From: JBCBAP01 sp038532435
GTDB taxonomy: Bacteria; Pseudomonadota; Alphaproteobacteria; Rhodobacterales; Rhodobacteraceae
Direction of reading: 5' to 3'
NCBI GenBank assembly: GCA_038532435.1
Contig: JBCBAP010000030.1
Span: 1-41,661 of the forward strand
DNA: 41,661 nucleotides
In this document: positions 8,556-16,521 of the stretch, in pieces
Layout of the letters: every line of letters begins with the position of its first letter
How positions within the stretch are numbered: position 1 is the first letter of the stretch
Notes under the pieces: generated by a model
Told to the model about the DNA's origin: nothing
The model's input: the letters and a program-made list of their open reading frames with translations, nothing else
Databases searched by the model: none
Made by a program: the position numbers and the translations under genes

Positions 8556-8577
8556 TTTCAGATCCGTTTCAGATCCG
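8556..8577. repeat. Tandem 11-bp direct repeat, two copies
   Basis: TTTCAGATCCG occurs twice back to back. It lies about 260 bases upstream of the AraC-type gene in non-coding DNA. AraC-family proteins often bind direct repeats spaced by about two helical turns, but this spacing (11 bp) is one turn, so a regulatory role is only a guess. Confidence 0.6.
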
Positions 8578-8754
8578 TCAACGTCCCGGCGGTCGGAACC
8601 GCTCCCCCCTTCTCGAAATTGCCCTTGACGTCACTCATCGGAGGCAGGAACAGCCGAGAACAAACGCGGCACACCTGCCGGATGCCCTCCCGCATCGCAT
8701 CACAACCATGCCGCAAGTCCGGGACATGCGCACTCGCCCCGCCATATTTATGCC

Positions 8755-8784
8755 TTGATATGCCAGTGATACTTCCGGGATATA
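8755..8784 (+). promoter_or_regulatory. Possible sigma-70-type promoter of the AraC-type gene
   Basis: TTGATA (8755-8760) and GATATA (8779-8784) are separated by 18 bases, about 50 bases upstream of the ATG at 8833. The -35 is close to consensus, and the -10 is acceptable. This is based on sequence appearance only. Confidence 0.35.
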
Positions 8785-8832
8785 GGGGACTTACGCCCGA
8801 ACTCTAAGATATCGAACCTTTGGGGGTGTTTG

Positions 8833-9687
8833 ATGACGGTACAGAGTTTTGATCGGCCCGGGGGGGCTGGCCAGACACAGAACGAGGCGACTGGACTTCT
8901 CTACGAGTCCATTGCTGCCCGCACCGCGATGCAGGACTGGACCTACGCGTCCCACGCCCATTCGAGCATGCATCAGATCTTCTGGGTGACCCGCGGCGGT
9001 GGCCGCGTGGTACTTGATGGGGATCGGCGCGGCTTCAGCACCTATACCCTCGTTTTCATCCCAGCCGGCTGTGTGCACGGCTTCGATTTCACCGCCGGCA
9101 CGCTCGGCCACATGGTATCGATCCCGACCGATCTCGCGGCCACACTGCCCGCGACGCCCTGCGTGGAGCAGATGAGCGCGCTGCAGGACCGGCAGGAGGT
9201 CACGGCTGGCTTCAACGCGATCCGGGACGAGTACCGCTCCAACAATCTCGACCGGGACACCGCCCTGCTCGCTCATGCCTCGCTGCTCGCGATCCGGGTC
9301 CGGCGGCTTGCGGAAAAGCATGTGGCCCATGCGCCGCAGCCAACCGCCGCTGAGGATCTGCTGCGCCGCTTCTCCGCGCTTGTCGAGGAACGTTACAAGA
9401 CGCAGGCACCGCTCAAGACCTATGCGGATGCGCTCGACATCTCTCCCACCCACCTGACCCGCGTTTGTCAGTCGACATCCGGGCGATCCGCGTCCGATGT
9501 GGTGCAGGAGCGGGTGCTGCTCGAGGCGCGCCGCCTGCTCGCCCGAACGGACCAGCGGGTCAATGATATTGCCTCTGAGCTTGGCTTCGCCGATCCCGCC
9601 TACTTCACCCGGATGTTTGCGAGCAAGACGGGTCAGCCCCCTTCCGCCTTCCGCAAGGCAGCCCGGGCAGGAGCGATTCACCTCTAG
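8833..9687 (+). CDS. AraC-family transcriptional regulator with N-terminal cupin domain
   Basis: A 284-residue one-component regulator. Residues of about 25-100 form a cupin-like sensing region: HAHSSMHQIFWVTRGGG, then a VFIPAGCVHGF segment typical of AraC-type ligand domains. The last hundred residues hold the two helix-turn-helix units, seen as THLTRVCQSTSGRSASD and VNDIASELGFADPAYFTR followed by the MFASKTGQPPSAFRK signature. ATG 8833 is chosen over the adjacent in-frame TTG 8830; a GGGGGTG stretch lies upstream. The gene is followed by its own terminator. The ABC importer operon begins 290 bases downstream on the same strand, so it is a plausible regulator of that operon; the ligand is unknown. 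Confidence 0.88.
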   Translation: MTVQSFDRPGGAGQTQNEATGLLYESIAARTAMQDWTYASHAHSSMHQIFWVTRGGGRVVLDGDRRGFSTYTLVFIPAGCVHGFDFTAGTLGHMVSIPTDLAATLPATPCVEQMSALQDRQEVTAGFNAIRDEYRSNNLDRDTALLAHASLLAIRVRRLAEKHVAHAPQPTAAEDLLRRFSALVEERYKTQAPLKTYADALDISPTHLTRVCQSTSGRSASDVVQERVLLEARRLLARTDQRVNDIASELGFADPAYFTRMFASKTGQPPSAFRKAARAGAIHL

Positions 9688-9692
9688 TTGGT

Positions 9693-9704
9693 TTTCAATT
9701 GAAA
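9693..9704. other. 12-bp perfect palindrome after the regulator gene
   Basis: TTTCAATTGAAA lies 6-17 bases past the stop codon of the AraC-type gene, and with one mismatch per side the symmetry extends to GG...CC. It could be a protein binding site or simply part of the 3' region. Confidence 0.35.
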
Positions 9705-9712
9705 CCCACATG

Positions 9713-9741
9713 ACGCGTCGGAGTGATCCGGCGCGTTTTTT
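9713..9741 (+). terminator. Intrinsic terminator of the AraC-type gene
   Basis: A 10-bp stem (ACGCGTCGGA / TCCGGCGCGT, one G-U pair) with loop GTGA is followed by six T residues (9736-9741). It separates the regulator transcript from the ABC importer operon. Confidence 0.85.
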
Positions 9742-9751
9742 GTCATTGGCG

Positions 9752-9821
9752 CGTCAATGTCGGAAATTTACAAGTTGACGTCGCAAACAATCCCTGTTTT
9801 CGGCGGATCGACTGTTGACGT
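9752..9821. promoter_or_regulatory. Repeated TTGACG elements upstream of the ABC operon
   Basis: GTTGACGT occurs at 9774-9781 and again at 9814-9821, 40 bp apart, and an inverted CGTCAA sits at 9752-9757. Either direct copy could serve as a -35 element. The 40-bp spacing places both copies on nearly the same face of the helix, so they could also be half-sites for a regulator such as the adjacent AraC-type protein. Confidence 0.35.
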
Positions 9822-9852
9822 TCGGTCTCATCATTCATTTGATGGTAACCAA

Positions 9853-9870
9853 GCGCAAACTGGGTTGCGC
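9853..9870. promoter_or_regulatory. Inverted repeat GCGCAA / TTGCGC upstream of the ABC operon
   Basis: Six-base arms are separated by six bases, 110 bases upstream of the binding-protein start and followed on the plus strand by an A-run. It is a candidate operator or leader hairpin. It is not a minus-strand terminator, because the T-run would precede the stem. Confidence 0.35.
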
Positions 9871-9979
9871 AAAAAAATCCGGACAAGGGACGGATCGGGA
9901 AATCAATGCGCTTTGAATCTCGGGCAAATTGAAATTTTCGAGCTTTAAGCCCACGGCCATCCGAAACAGGGAGACTTCG

Positions 9980-11641
9980 ATGACCAAACACACCCTCACC
10001 GGGGCACCGATGCACAGCAAGGTCGCCTCGCTCGCCGAAGAAGTGAAGGCGGGCCTGCTGCCCCGGCGTGAATTCCTCGCATTGGCGACCACACTCGGCG
10101 CGACGACCATTGGCGCCTACTCCATGCTCGGCCTTCCGACACCGGCCCGCGCGGACGGGCACGAAGGCGTACAGGGCGGCGTGCTGAAGATGTCGATGGA
10201 CGTAATGCCCGTCGACGATCCGCGCCTCTTTGACTGGAGCCAGAAGGGCAATGTGGCGCGTCAGTTCCTCGACACGCTCGTCCGACTGACCCGTGAGTTC
10301 ACTTTTGAACCCTCCCTGCTGGAGAGCTGGGACGTGAACGAGGACGCGACCAAGTACGTCCTCAACGTTCGCCAGGGCGTCACCTGGACAAACGGCGACA
10401 CGTTCGATGCGACCGACGTCGTCCATAACTTCGAGCGCTGGTGCGACAGCACGGTTGAAGGCAACTCCATGGCCTCCCGCATGTCCACGCTCGTCGATCC
10501 GGACACGGGCAAGGCCCGGGAAGGCGCGATTGTGCGGACCGGCGACTACACGGTCGAACTCAATCTGCCGACCTCTGACATCACGATCATCGCTGGTGTC
10601 ATGGACTATCCCGCACTGATCGTGCACCGGTCCTTCGACGGGTCCGAGGCGATCACCGATGTGCCGATCGGCACCGGCCCGTTCGAGCTTGTGAGCCACG
10701 AGGTCGGCGTGTCCTCCATCATGAAGCGGCGTGAGAGCGGCGACTGGTGGGGCAAGGCAGCCTACGGCCGTGACGTCTATCTCGACGGCATTGAGTTCCT
10801 CGACTACGGCACCGACCGGTCGGCGGAAATTGCAGCGTTCGAGTCTGAAGAAATCCATGTAAACTACGAATCCCAAACGGATTTCGTGGATATTCTTGAC
10901 GATCTGGACCTCGTGAAGTCCGAGATCGCGACGGGCGCGACGATTGTTGCACGGATGAATGTCGGCAACGCGCCCTACGATGATAAGCGTGTTCGGAACG
11001 CGATCCAGCTTGCCGTCGACAATTCGGTGATCTTGGAGCTCGGTCAGAACGGTCGCGGCATTCCCGCGGAGAACCACCATGTCGGCCCGATGCACCCGGA
11101 ATATGCGCAGCTTCCGCCGATTTCCCGCGATCCCGCGGCGGCCATGGCGCTGCTCGAGGAGGCTGGCCATTCCGACACGGAGTTCGAAGTGATCTCCATC
11201 GACGGGGATTGGCGGACGGTGACCACCGACGCCATCGCCTCCCAGATGCGGGATGCGGGCATGAAGGTGAAGCGGACGGTGATCCCGGGCGCGACCTTCT
11301 GGAACGACTGGACGAAGTATCCCTTCTCCACGACCAACTGGAACCCGCGCCCGCTCGGCGTGCAGGTTCTCGCCCTGGCCTATCGCTCCGGCGAGGCATG
11401 GAACGAGAGCGCCTATGCGAACGAGGAGTTCGACGCGCTGCTGACCGAGGCGCTCGCCATCGCCGACGCGGACACCCGGCGGGGGCTCATGGAGAAGATC
11501 CAGGCGAACCTGCAGGACAGTGGCGTGATCGTTCAGCCCTACTGGCGCTCTCTCTTCTGCCACCATGTGGAGGCAGTGAAGGGGTATGGCATGCATGCCA
11601 CCTTCGAGACGCAGTTCGAAGACACCTGGATCGACGCCTGA
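9980..11641 (+). CDS. ABC importer substrate-binding protein, family 5 (peptide/nickel type), Tat-exported
   Basis: The periplasmic receptor of an ABC importer, 553 residues, with the layout of DppA/OppA-type proteins. The N-terminus carries a twin-arginine signal: LLPRREFLALATTLG with the arginine pair at about 29-30, a hydrophobic stretch, and a likely cleavage after PARA at about 58. The mature part has GGVLKMSMDV and the WTNGDTFDATDVVHNFERW segment that marks SBP_bac_5 proteins. ATG 9980 is chosen because AGGGAG lies about 6 bases upstream and the Tat signal needs it; the frame opens at 9929. Use of Tat suggests the protein folds in the cytoplasm before export. The substrate cannot be told from sequence; peptides, opines and other small molecules are all possible. 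Confidence 0.92.
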   Translation: MTKHTLTGAPMHSKVASLAEEVKAGLLPRREFLALATTLGATTIGAYSMLGLPTPARADGHEGVQGGVLKMSMDVMPVDDPRLFDWSQKGNVARQFLDTLVRLTREFTFEPSLLESWDVNEDATKYVLNVRQGVTWTNGDTFDATDVVHNFERWCDSTVEGNSMASRMSTLVDPDTGKAREGAIVRTGDYTVELNLPTSDITIIAGVMDYPALIVHRSFDGSEAITDVPIGTGPFELVSHEVGVSSIMKRRESGDWWGKAAYGRDVYLDGIEFLDYGTDRSAEIAAFESEEIHVNYESQTDFVDILDDLDLVKSEIATGATIVARMNVGNAPYDDKRVRNAIQLAVDNSVILELGQNGRGIPAENHHVGPMHPEYAQLPPISRDPAAAMALLEEAGHSDTEFEVISIDGDWRTVTTDAIASQMRDAGMKVKRTVIPGATFWNDWTKYPFSTTNWNPRPLGVQVLALAYRSGEAWNESAYANEEFDALLTEALAIADADTRRGLMEKIQANLQDSGVIVQPYWRSLFCHHVEAVKGYGMHATFETQFEDTWIDA

Positions 11642-11650
11642 TCCGGTTTG

Positions 11651-11679
11651 AAGGGAGGGTCCACGGATCCTCCCTTTTT
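11651..11679 (+). terminator. Intrinsic terminator between binding-protein and permease genes
   Basis: AAGGGAGG (11651-11658) pairs with CCTCCCTT (11669-11676), and inner bases can extend the stem. The run of T residues spans 11675-11679. It lies 10 bases past the binding-protein stop. Partial read-through would give much more binding protein than membrane components. Confidence 0.82.
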
Positions 11680-11732
11680 CGACTTAGCGCCGCCTAGACT
11701 TCGCTCGCATCCGCTTCATCCGGGACCTGTCG

Positions 11733-12701
11733 ATGCTGTCATTCATCCTGCGCCGACTTGGCGTCATGATCCTTACGATGCTCGTGCTCACGGCCGTCGT
11801 GTTCTTCCTGTCGAACCTTGAGCCGAACCTGCGCAAACTCGCGCTGTCCGATGGCAACATGCGGATGACAGATGCGCAGATCGAGCAATGGCTCGACAAT
11901 CGCGGCTACAATCGCCCCTTCGTCGTGCGCTACGCGGACTGGCTGGGCGGGGTTGTTCAGGGCGACTTGGGCTTCTCCACCCGGTTCAAAAAACCGGTGC
12001 TGGAGTTGCTGGGGGAGCGTCTGGCGGCGACCGGTGCGCTGATGTTCTGGGTCATGATCACCATGGTCCCGCTCGCACTTCTGATCGGGGTGCTGGCAGG
12101 GATGCGAGAGGGAACCGGAACGGACCGAAGTTTGTCGGTGCTCTCCATCGGCTCAACGGCGACACCGGAATATGTCTCCGGCATCATCTTTACTGTCATC
12201 TTCGCCTCCCTCTTCGGTGAATGGTTCGGGAAGGAATGGGCGCTCAACGGCTCTGCCGCCTCAGCGACGGGGTCAAAAGGGATCACCTTCAACAATTTCG
12301 CCCTGCCGGTGATGACGATGGCGTTCTACGGCATGGGCTACATCGCCAGGATGACCCGCGCCTCCATGGCCGAGGTGATGACCGCGCAGTACATCCGCAC
12401 GGCCCGGCTCAAGGGCGTGAGCTTTCGCAACATCGTCGTCAAGCACGCCCTGCGCAACGCGCTGATCGCCCCCTTCACGGTGATCATGCTGCAGTTCCCC
12501 TGGCTGCTGACCGGGGTTGTGATCGTGGAATCGATGTTCAACTACAAGGGCTTCGGCCTCGCCCTGGTACAGGCGGCGGAAAACAACGACATCGATCTGC
12601 TGATGGCCTGCTCCCTCGCCTCGGTCGCTGTGGTGCTGATCACGCAGCTCATCTCCGACATCGGCTATGTCTACCTCAACCCGCGTATCCGCGTGAAATA
12701 A
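11733..12701 (+). CDS. ABC importer permease 1 (DppB-like)
   Basis: An inner-membrane channel subunit, 322 residues, of the binding-protein-dependent transport family. It starts with the DppB-type MLSFILRRLGVMILTMLVLT first membrane segment and has a periplasmic loop after it (DNRGYNRPFVVRYADWL, GDLGFSTRFKKPV). The EAA loop that contacts the ATPase is at about residues 210-245, with YIRTARLKGVS and KHALRNALIAP. The ribosome-binding site is weak (GGGA about 10 bases upstream), which fits with lower expression than the binding protein. The next gene follows 10 bases after the stop. Confidence 0.92.
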   Translation: MLSFILRRLGVMILTMLVLTAVVFFLSNLEPNLRKLALSDGNMRMTDAQIEQWLDNRGYNRPFVVRYADWLGGVVQGDLGFSTRFKKPVLELLGERLAATGALMFWVMITMVPLALLIGVLAGMREGTGTDRSLSVLSIGSTATPEYVSGIIFTVIFASLFGEWFGKEWALNGSAASATGSKGITFNNFALPVMTMAFYGMGYIARMTRASMAEVMTAQYIRTARLKGVSFRNIVVKHALRNALIAPFTVIMLQFPWLLTGVVIVESMFNYKGFGLALVQAAENNDIDLLMACSLASVAVVLITQLISDIGYVYLNPRIRVK

Positions 12702-12711
12702 GAGAGCTATC

Positions 12712-13881
12712 ATGGACGCAGATATCATCGGGTTTGGATCGATCTTCGCGCGGGCCTTTGTGCTCTTCTGGCCGGTATGGGCGGCGCTTGCTGTCGTCAT
12801 GGGCGTAAGTTTTGCGATGCGACGGCGCCTCGGCCTTTACGGTCAGGTCTATGACAGCTGGCTGGGCATCGTGGGCCTGTTTCTGGTGCTCTTCTGGGTG
12901 TTCACGGCGCTCTTCGCCGACGTCATTGCCCCGTTCGATGCGGTCGAAGGGGTTTATTCAGGCATGAAGAAGGCGGTGCCGGGAACACCGGTCGCCTCCG
13001 ACAGTGCACCTTACGACTACTTCCTCTTCGGTGGAGACAACCTCGCGCGCGACGTCTTCTCCCGCATGGTCGAGGGCTCCCAGACCGTGCTTGCAATCGC
13101 CCCCGCGGCGACGATCTTCGCGTTCATGGTGGGCATCACGCTCGGCCTGCCGGCGGGTTTCTATGGCGGGCGGACCGACACAGTCCTGACGTTCTTGGCG
13201 AACCTCGTTCTCGCCTTTCCGGTGATCCTGCTCTTCTACCTCCTTGTGACGCCGGGCATTCGCGAAACACCGATCCCGACGGCGATGGCGGCGGTCCTGT
13301 TCCTGATCCCAATCGTCTTCTTCGTGATGTTCTTCTACAGCCGGTACGCGACGCGACCCGATGTGCTCTACATCCAGCTTGCCTGCGTCATCGTGCTGGG
13401 GGGCTGGCTCTATTCGGGTCTTGCGTTCAACCTCGACCCGCTCGGCATCGTGGGCATGGACCCCAACACGCTCAACATCTTCGTCTCGGTCGTGTTCGTG
13501 AACTCGCCCACGGTCTTCCGCATCGTCAGGGGTCTGACCCTCGACATCAAGACGCGGGACTACGTGGCTGCGGCACAGACGCGGGGGGAGCGGCCCTGGT
13601 ATATCATGCTGTGGGAGATCCTGCCGAATGCCCGCGGGCCGCTGATCGTCGATCTGTGCCTGCGCATTGGCTACACCACGATCCTTCTGGGCACGTTGGG
13701 CTTCTTCGGCCTCGGCGTGAGCCCGGAAAGCCCGGATTGGGGCCTTTCGATCAATGAAGGGCGCAAGCTCTGGCGCTCCGTCGAGCATATCGCGCTGGTC
13801 CCCGCGCTTGCCCTTATGAGCCTCGTGCTCGGCCTCAACCTGCTCGCGGACGCGCTGCGCGAACAGAGCCTGAAGGACTGA
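12712..13881 (+). CDS. ABC importer permease 2 (DppC-like) with extra membrane segments
   Basis: The second channel subunit, 389 residues, about 90 longer than a typical DppC. The core is recognisable: FGGDNLARDVFSRMVEGSQ, the membrane segment ending LGLPAGFYGG, and the EAA loop at about 281-312 (RDYVAAAQTRGERPWYIM, then ILPNARGPL). Two features are unusual. There is an additional hydrophobic segment at the N-terminus (about 10-35) before the standard first helix (about 50-72). An insertion of about 70 residues (about 181-254) carries two more hydrophobic segments between the helix ending VILLFYLLVTPG and the one starting NIFVSVVFVN. The predicted helix count is therefore higher than the usual six. 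The stop is four bases before the ATPase start. Confidence 0.9.
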   Translation: MDADIIGFGSIFARAFVLFWPVWAALAVVMGVSFAMRRRLGLYGQVYDSWLGIVGLFLVLFWVFTALFADVIAPFDAVEGVYSGMKKAVPGTPVASDSAPYDYFLFGGDNLARDVFSRMVEGSQTVLAIAPAATIFAFMVGITLGLPAGFYGGRTDTVLTFLANLVLAFPVILLFYLLVTPGIRETPIPTAMAAVLFLIPIVFFVMFFYSRYATRPDVLYIQLACVIVLGGWLYSGLAFNLDPLGIVGMDPNTLNIFVSVVFVNSPTVFRIVRGLTLDIKTRDYVAAAQTRGERPWYIMLWEILPNARGPLIVDLCLRIGYTTILLGTLGFFGLGVSPESPDWGLSINEGRKLWRSVEHIALVPALALMSLVLGLNLLADALREQSLKD

Positions 13882-13885
13882 TGCC

Positions 13886-15970
13886 ATGACAGACACCTAC
13901 GACGGCCCGATCCTCGAGATCGAGAACCTGTCCATCTCCTTCTTCACCCGTGCAGGCGAAATACCCGCGGTGATGGACTTCTCCTGCACCGTCCAGCCCG
14001 GGGAAGCGATGGGCCTTGTCGGCGAATCTGGCTGCGGTAAATCCACCGTCGCCCTGGGCGTCATGCAGGATCTGGGCAAGAACGGCGCGATCGTCGGCGG
14101 ATCCATCAAGTTCAAGGGGCGCGACCTGAACGACATGTCCGACGAGGAGTTGCGGCAGATCCGCGGGTCGGAGATCGCGATGATCTATCAGGAGCCCATG
14201 GCCTCCCTGAACCCGGCGATGAAGATCGGCAGGCAGCTCATGGAAGTGCCCATGATCCATGAGGGCATGTCAGAAAAGGACGCGTATCAGCAGGCCCTGG
14301 AAGTTGTGACCGCGGTGCGCTTGCCGGATCCGGAACGGATGCTGAAGAGCTATCCGCACCAGCTTTCGGGCGGGCAGCAGCAGCGGATCGTCATTGCGAT
14401 GGCGCTGATGTCGAAGCCGTCGCTTCTGATCCTCGACGAACCCACGACCGCCCTCGACGTGACCGTGGAGGCGGGGATCGTCGATCTGGTGAAGGATCTG
14501 GGCAAGCAATACGGCACCTCGATGCTGTTCATCTCCCACAATCTTGGCCTGGTCCTCGACACCTGCGACCGGCTCTGCGTGATGTATTCCGGGGAGGCGG
14601 TGGAGACCGGCTCCATCAAGGATGTGTTCGACAAGATGCGGCACCCCTACACCCAGGGGCTGTTCCGCTCGATCCCGCTGCCCGGCGCTGACAAGAATGC
14701 GCGCCCGCTCGTGTCGATCCCGGGGAACTTCCCCCTGCCCCACGAACGCCCGCCGGGCTGCAATTTCGGCCCCCGCTGTTCCTACTTTCAGGAAGGACGC
14801 TGCGACGCGGCGGACATCCCGATGAGCGCGATCCCCGGCAATGACCGGCACGACAGCCGCTGTCTGCGCATCGACGAGATCGACTGGGCAGCCCAGTTGC
14901 CTCGGCGGGAGGATGCGGGCGAAGCAACTTCCGGCGATGTCGTCATCAAGGTCGATGGTCTGAAGAAATACTACGAGGTCGCCGCCAACGCCATGTTCGG
15001 CGGCGGCGAAACCCGTGTCGTGAAGGCCAACGAAACCGTCAGTTTCGAAGCACGGGAATCCGAAACCCTCGCCATCGTGGGCGAGTCCGGGTGCGGCAAG
15101 TCCACCCTCGCCAAGGTGCTTCTGGGTCTAGAGACCGCCACCGATGGCGAAAGCACCCTGGGCAATGCGGACATCGCGAACGTGCCCATCGAAGAGCGGG
15201 ACCGCCGCACGATCGCGGACATCCAGATGGTGTTCCAAAACCCGTTCGACACGCTCAACCCGTCCCACACCATCGGTAGCCAGATCATCCGGGTGCTCGA
15301 GAAGTTCGGGGTGGGGAGCACTGTGGCGGAACGGGAAGAGCGCATGCTGGAGTTGCTCGACCTCGTGAAACTCCCCCGTGCCTTCGCCAAGCGCAAGCCA
15401 CGCCAGCTTTCGGGGGGGCAGAAACAGCGCATCGGCATCGCCCGCGCCTTCGCTGGCACACCGAAGGTGGTGGTGGCGGACGAGCCTGTCTCGGCGCTTG
15501 ATGTGTCGGTGCAGGCGGCGGTCACGGACCTTCTGATGGAGATTCAGCGGGAAAACCGCACGACGATGCTCTTCATCTCCCACGACCTTTCGATCGTGCG
15601 GTACCTCAGCGACCGGGTTCTGGTGATGTATCTCGGCCATGTGGTGGAGATGGGCACGACCGATCAGGTCTTCGCCCCGCCCTACCATCCCTACACCGAA
15701 GCGCTGCTGTCCGCCGTGCCGATCGCGGACACGAGCGTGGAGAAGAAGCGCATCGTACTCGATGGCGACATTCCGTCCGCAATGGACCCGCCGTCGGGCT
15801 GCCCCTTCCAGACCCGCTGTCCGCGGAAATCCTCCGTGCCGGGCAACCTTTGCGAAGCGGAGGTACCGCCCATGCGCACACTCGCCGGGGGGCATCAAGT
15901 CAAGTGCCACCTGTCCGACGAAGTCCTCGCCGAGATGGAGCCGGTGATCCAGGTTCACGCCGCCGAATAG
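13886..15970 (+). CDS. ABC importer ATPase, two nucleotide-binding domains fused (DppD-DppF type)
   Basis: Hydrolyses ATP to drive the importer; 694 residues carrying both halves that are separate proteins in E. coli. Domain 1: Walker A GESGCGKST at 46-54, signature LSGGQQQ from about 160, Walker B LLILDEP at about 180-186, followed by an oligopeptide-type C-terminal region with GCNFGPRC. Domain 2: Walker A GESGCGKST at 399-407, signature LSGGQKQR, Walker B VVVADEP, and a second C-terminal region with GCPFQTRCP. Both domains keep all catalytic motifs, so both sites should be active. The cysteines in the C-terminal regions resemble those reported to bind an iron-sulfur cluster in some dipeptide ABC ATPases; that is an inference here. 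Confidence 0.94.
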   Translation: MTDTYDGPILEIENLSISFFTRAGEIPAVMDFSCTVQPGEAMGLVGESGCGKSTVALGVMQDLGKNGAIVGGSIKFKGRDLNDMSDEELRQIRGSEIAMIYQEPMASLNPAMKIGRQLMEVPMIHEGMSEKDAYQQALEVVTAVRLPDPERMLKSYPHQLSGGQQQRIVIAMALMSKPSLLILDEPTTALDVTVEAGIVDLVKDLGKQYGTSMLFISHNLGLVLDTCDRLCVMYSGEAVETGSIKDVFDKMRHPYTQGLFRSIPLPGADKNARPLVSIPGNFPLPHERPPGCNFGPRCSYFQEGRCDAADIPMSAIPGNDRHDSRCLRIDEIDWAAQLPRREDAGEATSGDVVIKVDGLKKYYEVAANAMFGGGETRVVKANETVSFEARESETLAIVGESGCGKSTLAKVLLGLETATDGESTLGNADIANVPIEERDRRTIADIQMVFQNPFDTLNPSHTIGSQIIRVLEKFGVGSTVAEREERMLELLDLVKLPRAFAKRKPRQLSGGQKQRIGIARAFAGTPKVVVADEPVSALDVSVQAAVTDLLMEIQRENRTTMLFISHDLSIVRYLSDRVLVMYLGHVVEMGTTDQVFAPPYHPYTEALLSAVPIADTSVEKKRIVLDGDIPSAMDPPSGCPFQTRCPRKSSVPGNLCEAEVPPMRTLAGGHQVKCHLSDEVLAEMEPVIQVHAAE

Positions 15971-15976
15971 AGTATT

Positions 15977-16011
15977 CTGCCTCCGGCGGGGATATTTTGA
16001 GCCAGAAGAAG
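15977..16011. repeat. Rhodobacteraceae-type intergenic element
   Basis: A stretch beginning CTGCCTCCGGCGGGGATATT, then TTGAGCCAGAAGAAG, lies just after the ATPase stop. From memory, near-identical sequences occur in intergenic regions across Rhodobacter, Paracoccus and Roseobacter genomes, often past gene ends. CCTC can pair with GGGG around a CGGC loop. Only one copy is visible in this window, so the repeat status rests on recall. Confidence 0.55.
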
Positions 16012-16053
16012 GGAGAAGAGCGGCCCGCTGAACTCGAAGTTCGGGTGGATCCT

Positions 16054-16521
16054 TTACCTGCGAAGCGGCTCTGACAGGCGTGCCTGATCACGGTCGTAGC
16101 GGGTGACCATGCGGTAGTTCTTGCGCGGACCCTCGACACGCCATTCTGCGCGCCAGCGATCGTCCGCATCGAAGAGGTAGCGCACTTCGTAGAGATCCGC
16201 GTCGCAGAGATGCTCCGCCCACGCCTCCTGCCCTGCCGGGTCGAAATGGTGGAAGAACCGGCCATCCTCGAAGAAGACATCGACCCGGTCCGGACCGGCG
16301 ATTTCGTACCCGTAGCGTCTCGTCGCCTTCACGGAGTGCAGTCCGGCGAATTGCAACGTGCCCTCCTCAGCATAGGCGCGACCATAACGGCTGATGGGAC
16401 GAAAATGACCCTGCCCCTGGAAACGGCCGCTCCACTGGCTGTCGAAATCGAAGATGTCGCGCCGGATGAACCAGCGCCCTGTGAACCGCGACTCCGCCGG
16501 GGTCCCCGTCTGAAGCGTCAT
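16054..16521 (-). CDS. DUF6314 family protein
   Basis: A 155-residue protein of unknown function that looks like the DUF6314 family common in Rhodobacteraceae. Recognisable features are FTGRWFIRRDIFD near the N-terminus, a Y/F-rich core (GTLQFAGLHSVKATRRYGYE), FEDGRFFHHFD and the C-terminal VEGPRKNYRMVTRYDRD. It has no signal peptide or membrane segment and is probably a small beta-barrel-like soluble protein. Its ATG (16519-16521) overlaps the stop of the upstream secreted-protein gene by four bases, so the two are made together. The family assignment is by memory of motif pattern. Confidence 0.75.
   Translation of the reverse strand: MTLQTGTPAESRFTGRWFIRRDIFDFDSQWSGRFQGQGHFRPISRYGRAYAEEGTLQFAGLHSVKATRRYGYEIAGPDRVDVFFEDGRFFHHFDPAGQEAWAEHLCDADLYEVRYLFDADDRWRAEWRVEGPRKNYRMVTRYDRDQARLSEPLRR

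Larger units (their letters stand above)
8175..8832. other. 658-bp gene-free gap before the AraC-type regulator
   Basis: No open frame here looks like a protein on either strand. The visible structures are a short palindrome (8233-8248, ATCACG arms), an 11-bp tandem repeat (8556-8577) and a possible promoter (8755-8784). The gap is long for this otherwise compact window and could hold a small RNA, but no strong intrinsic terminator marks one. Confidence 0.5.
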
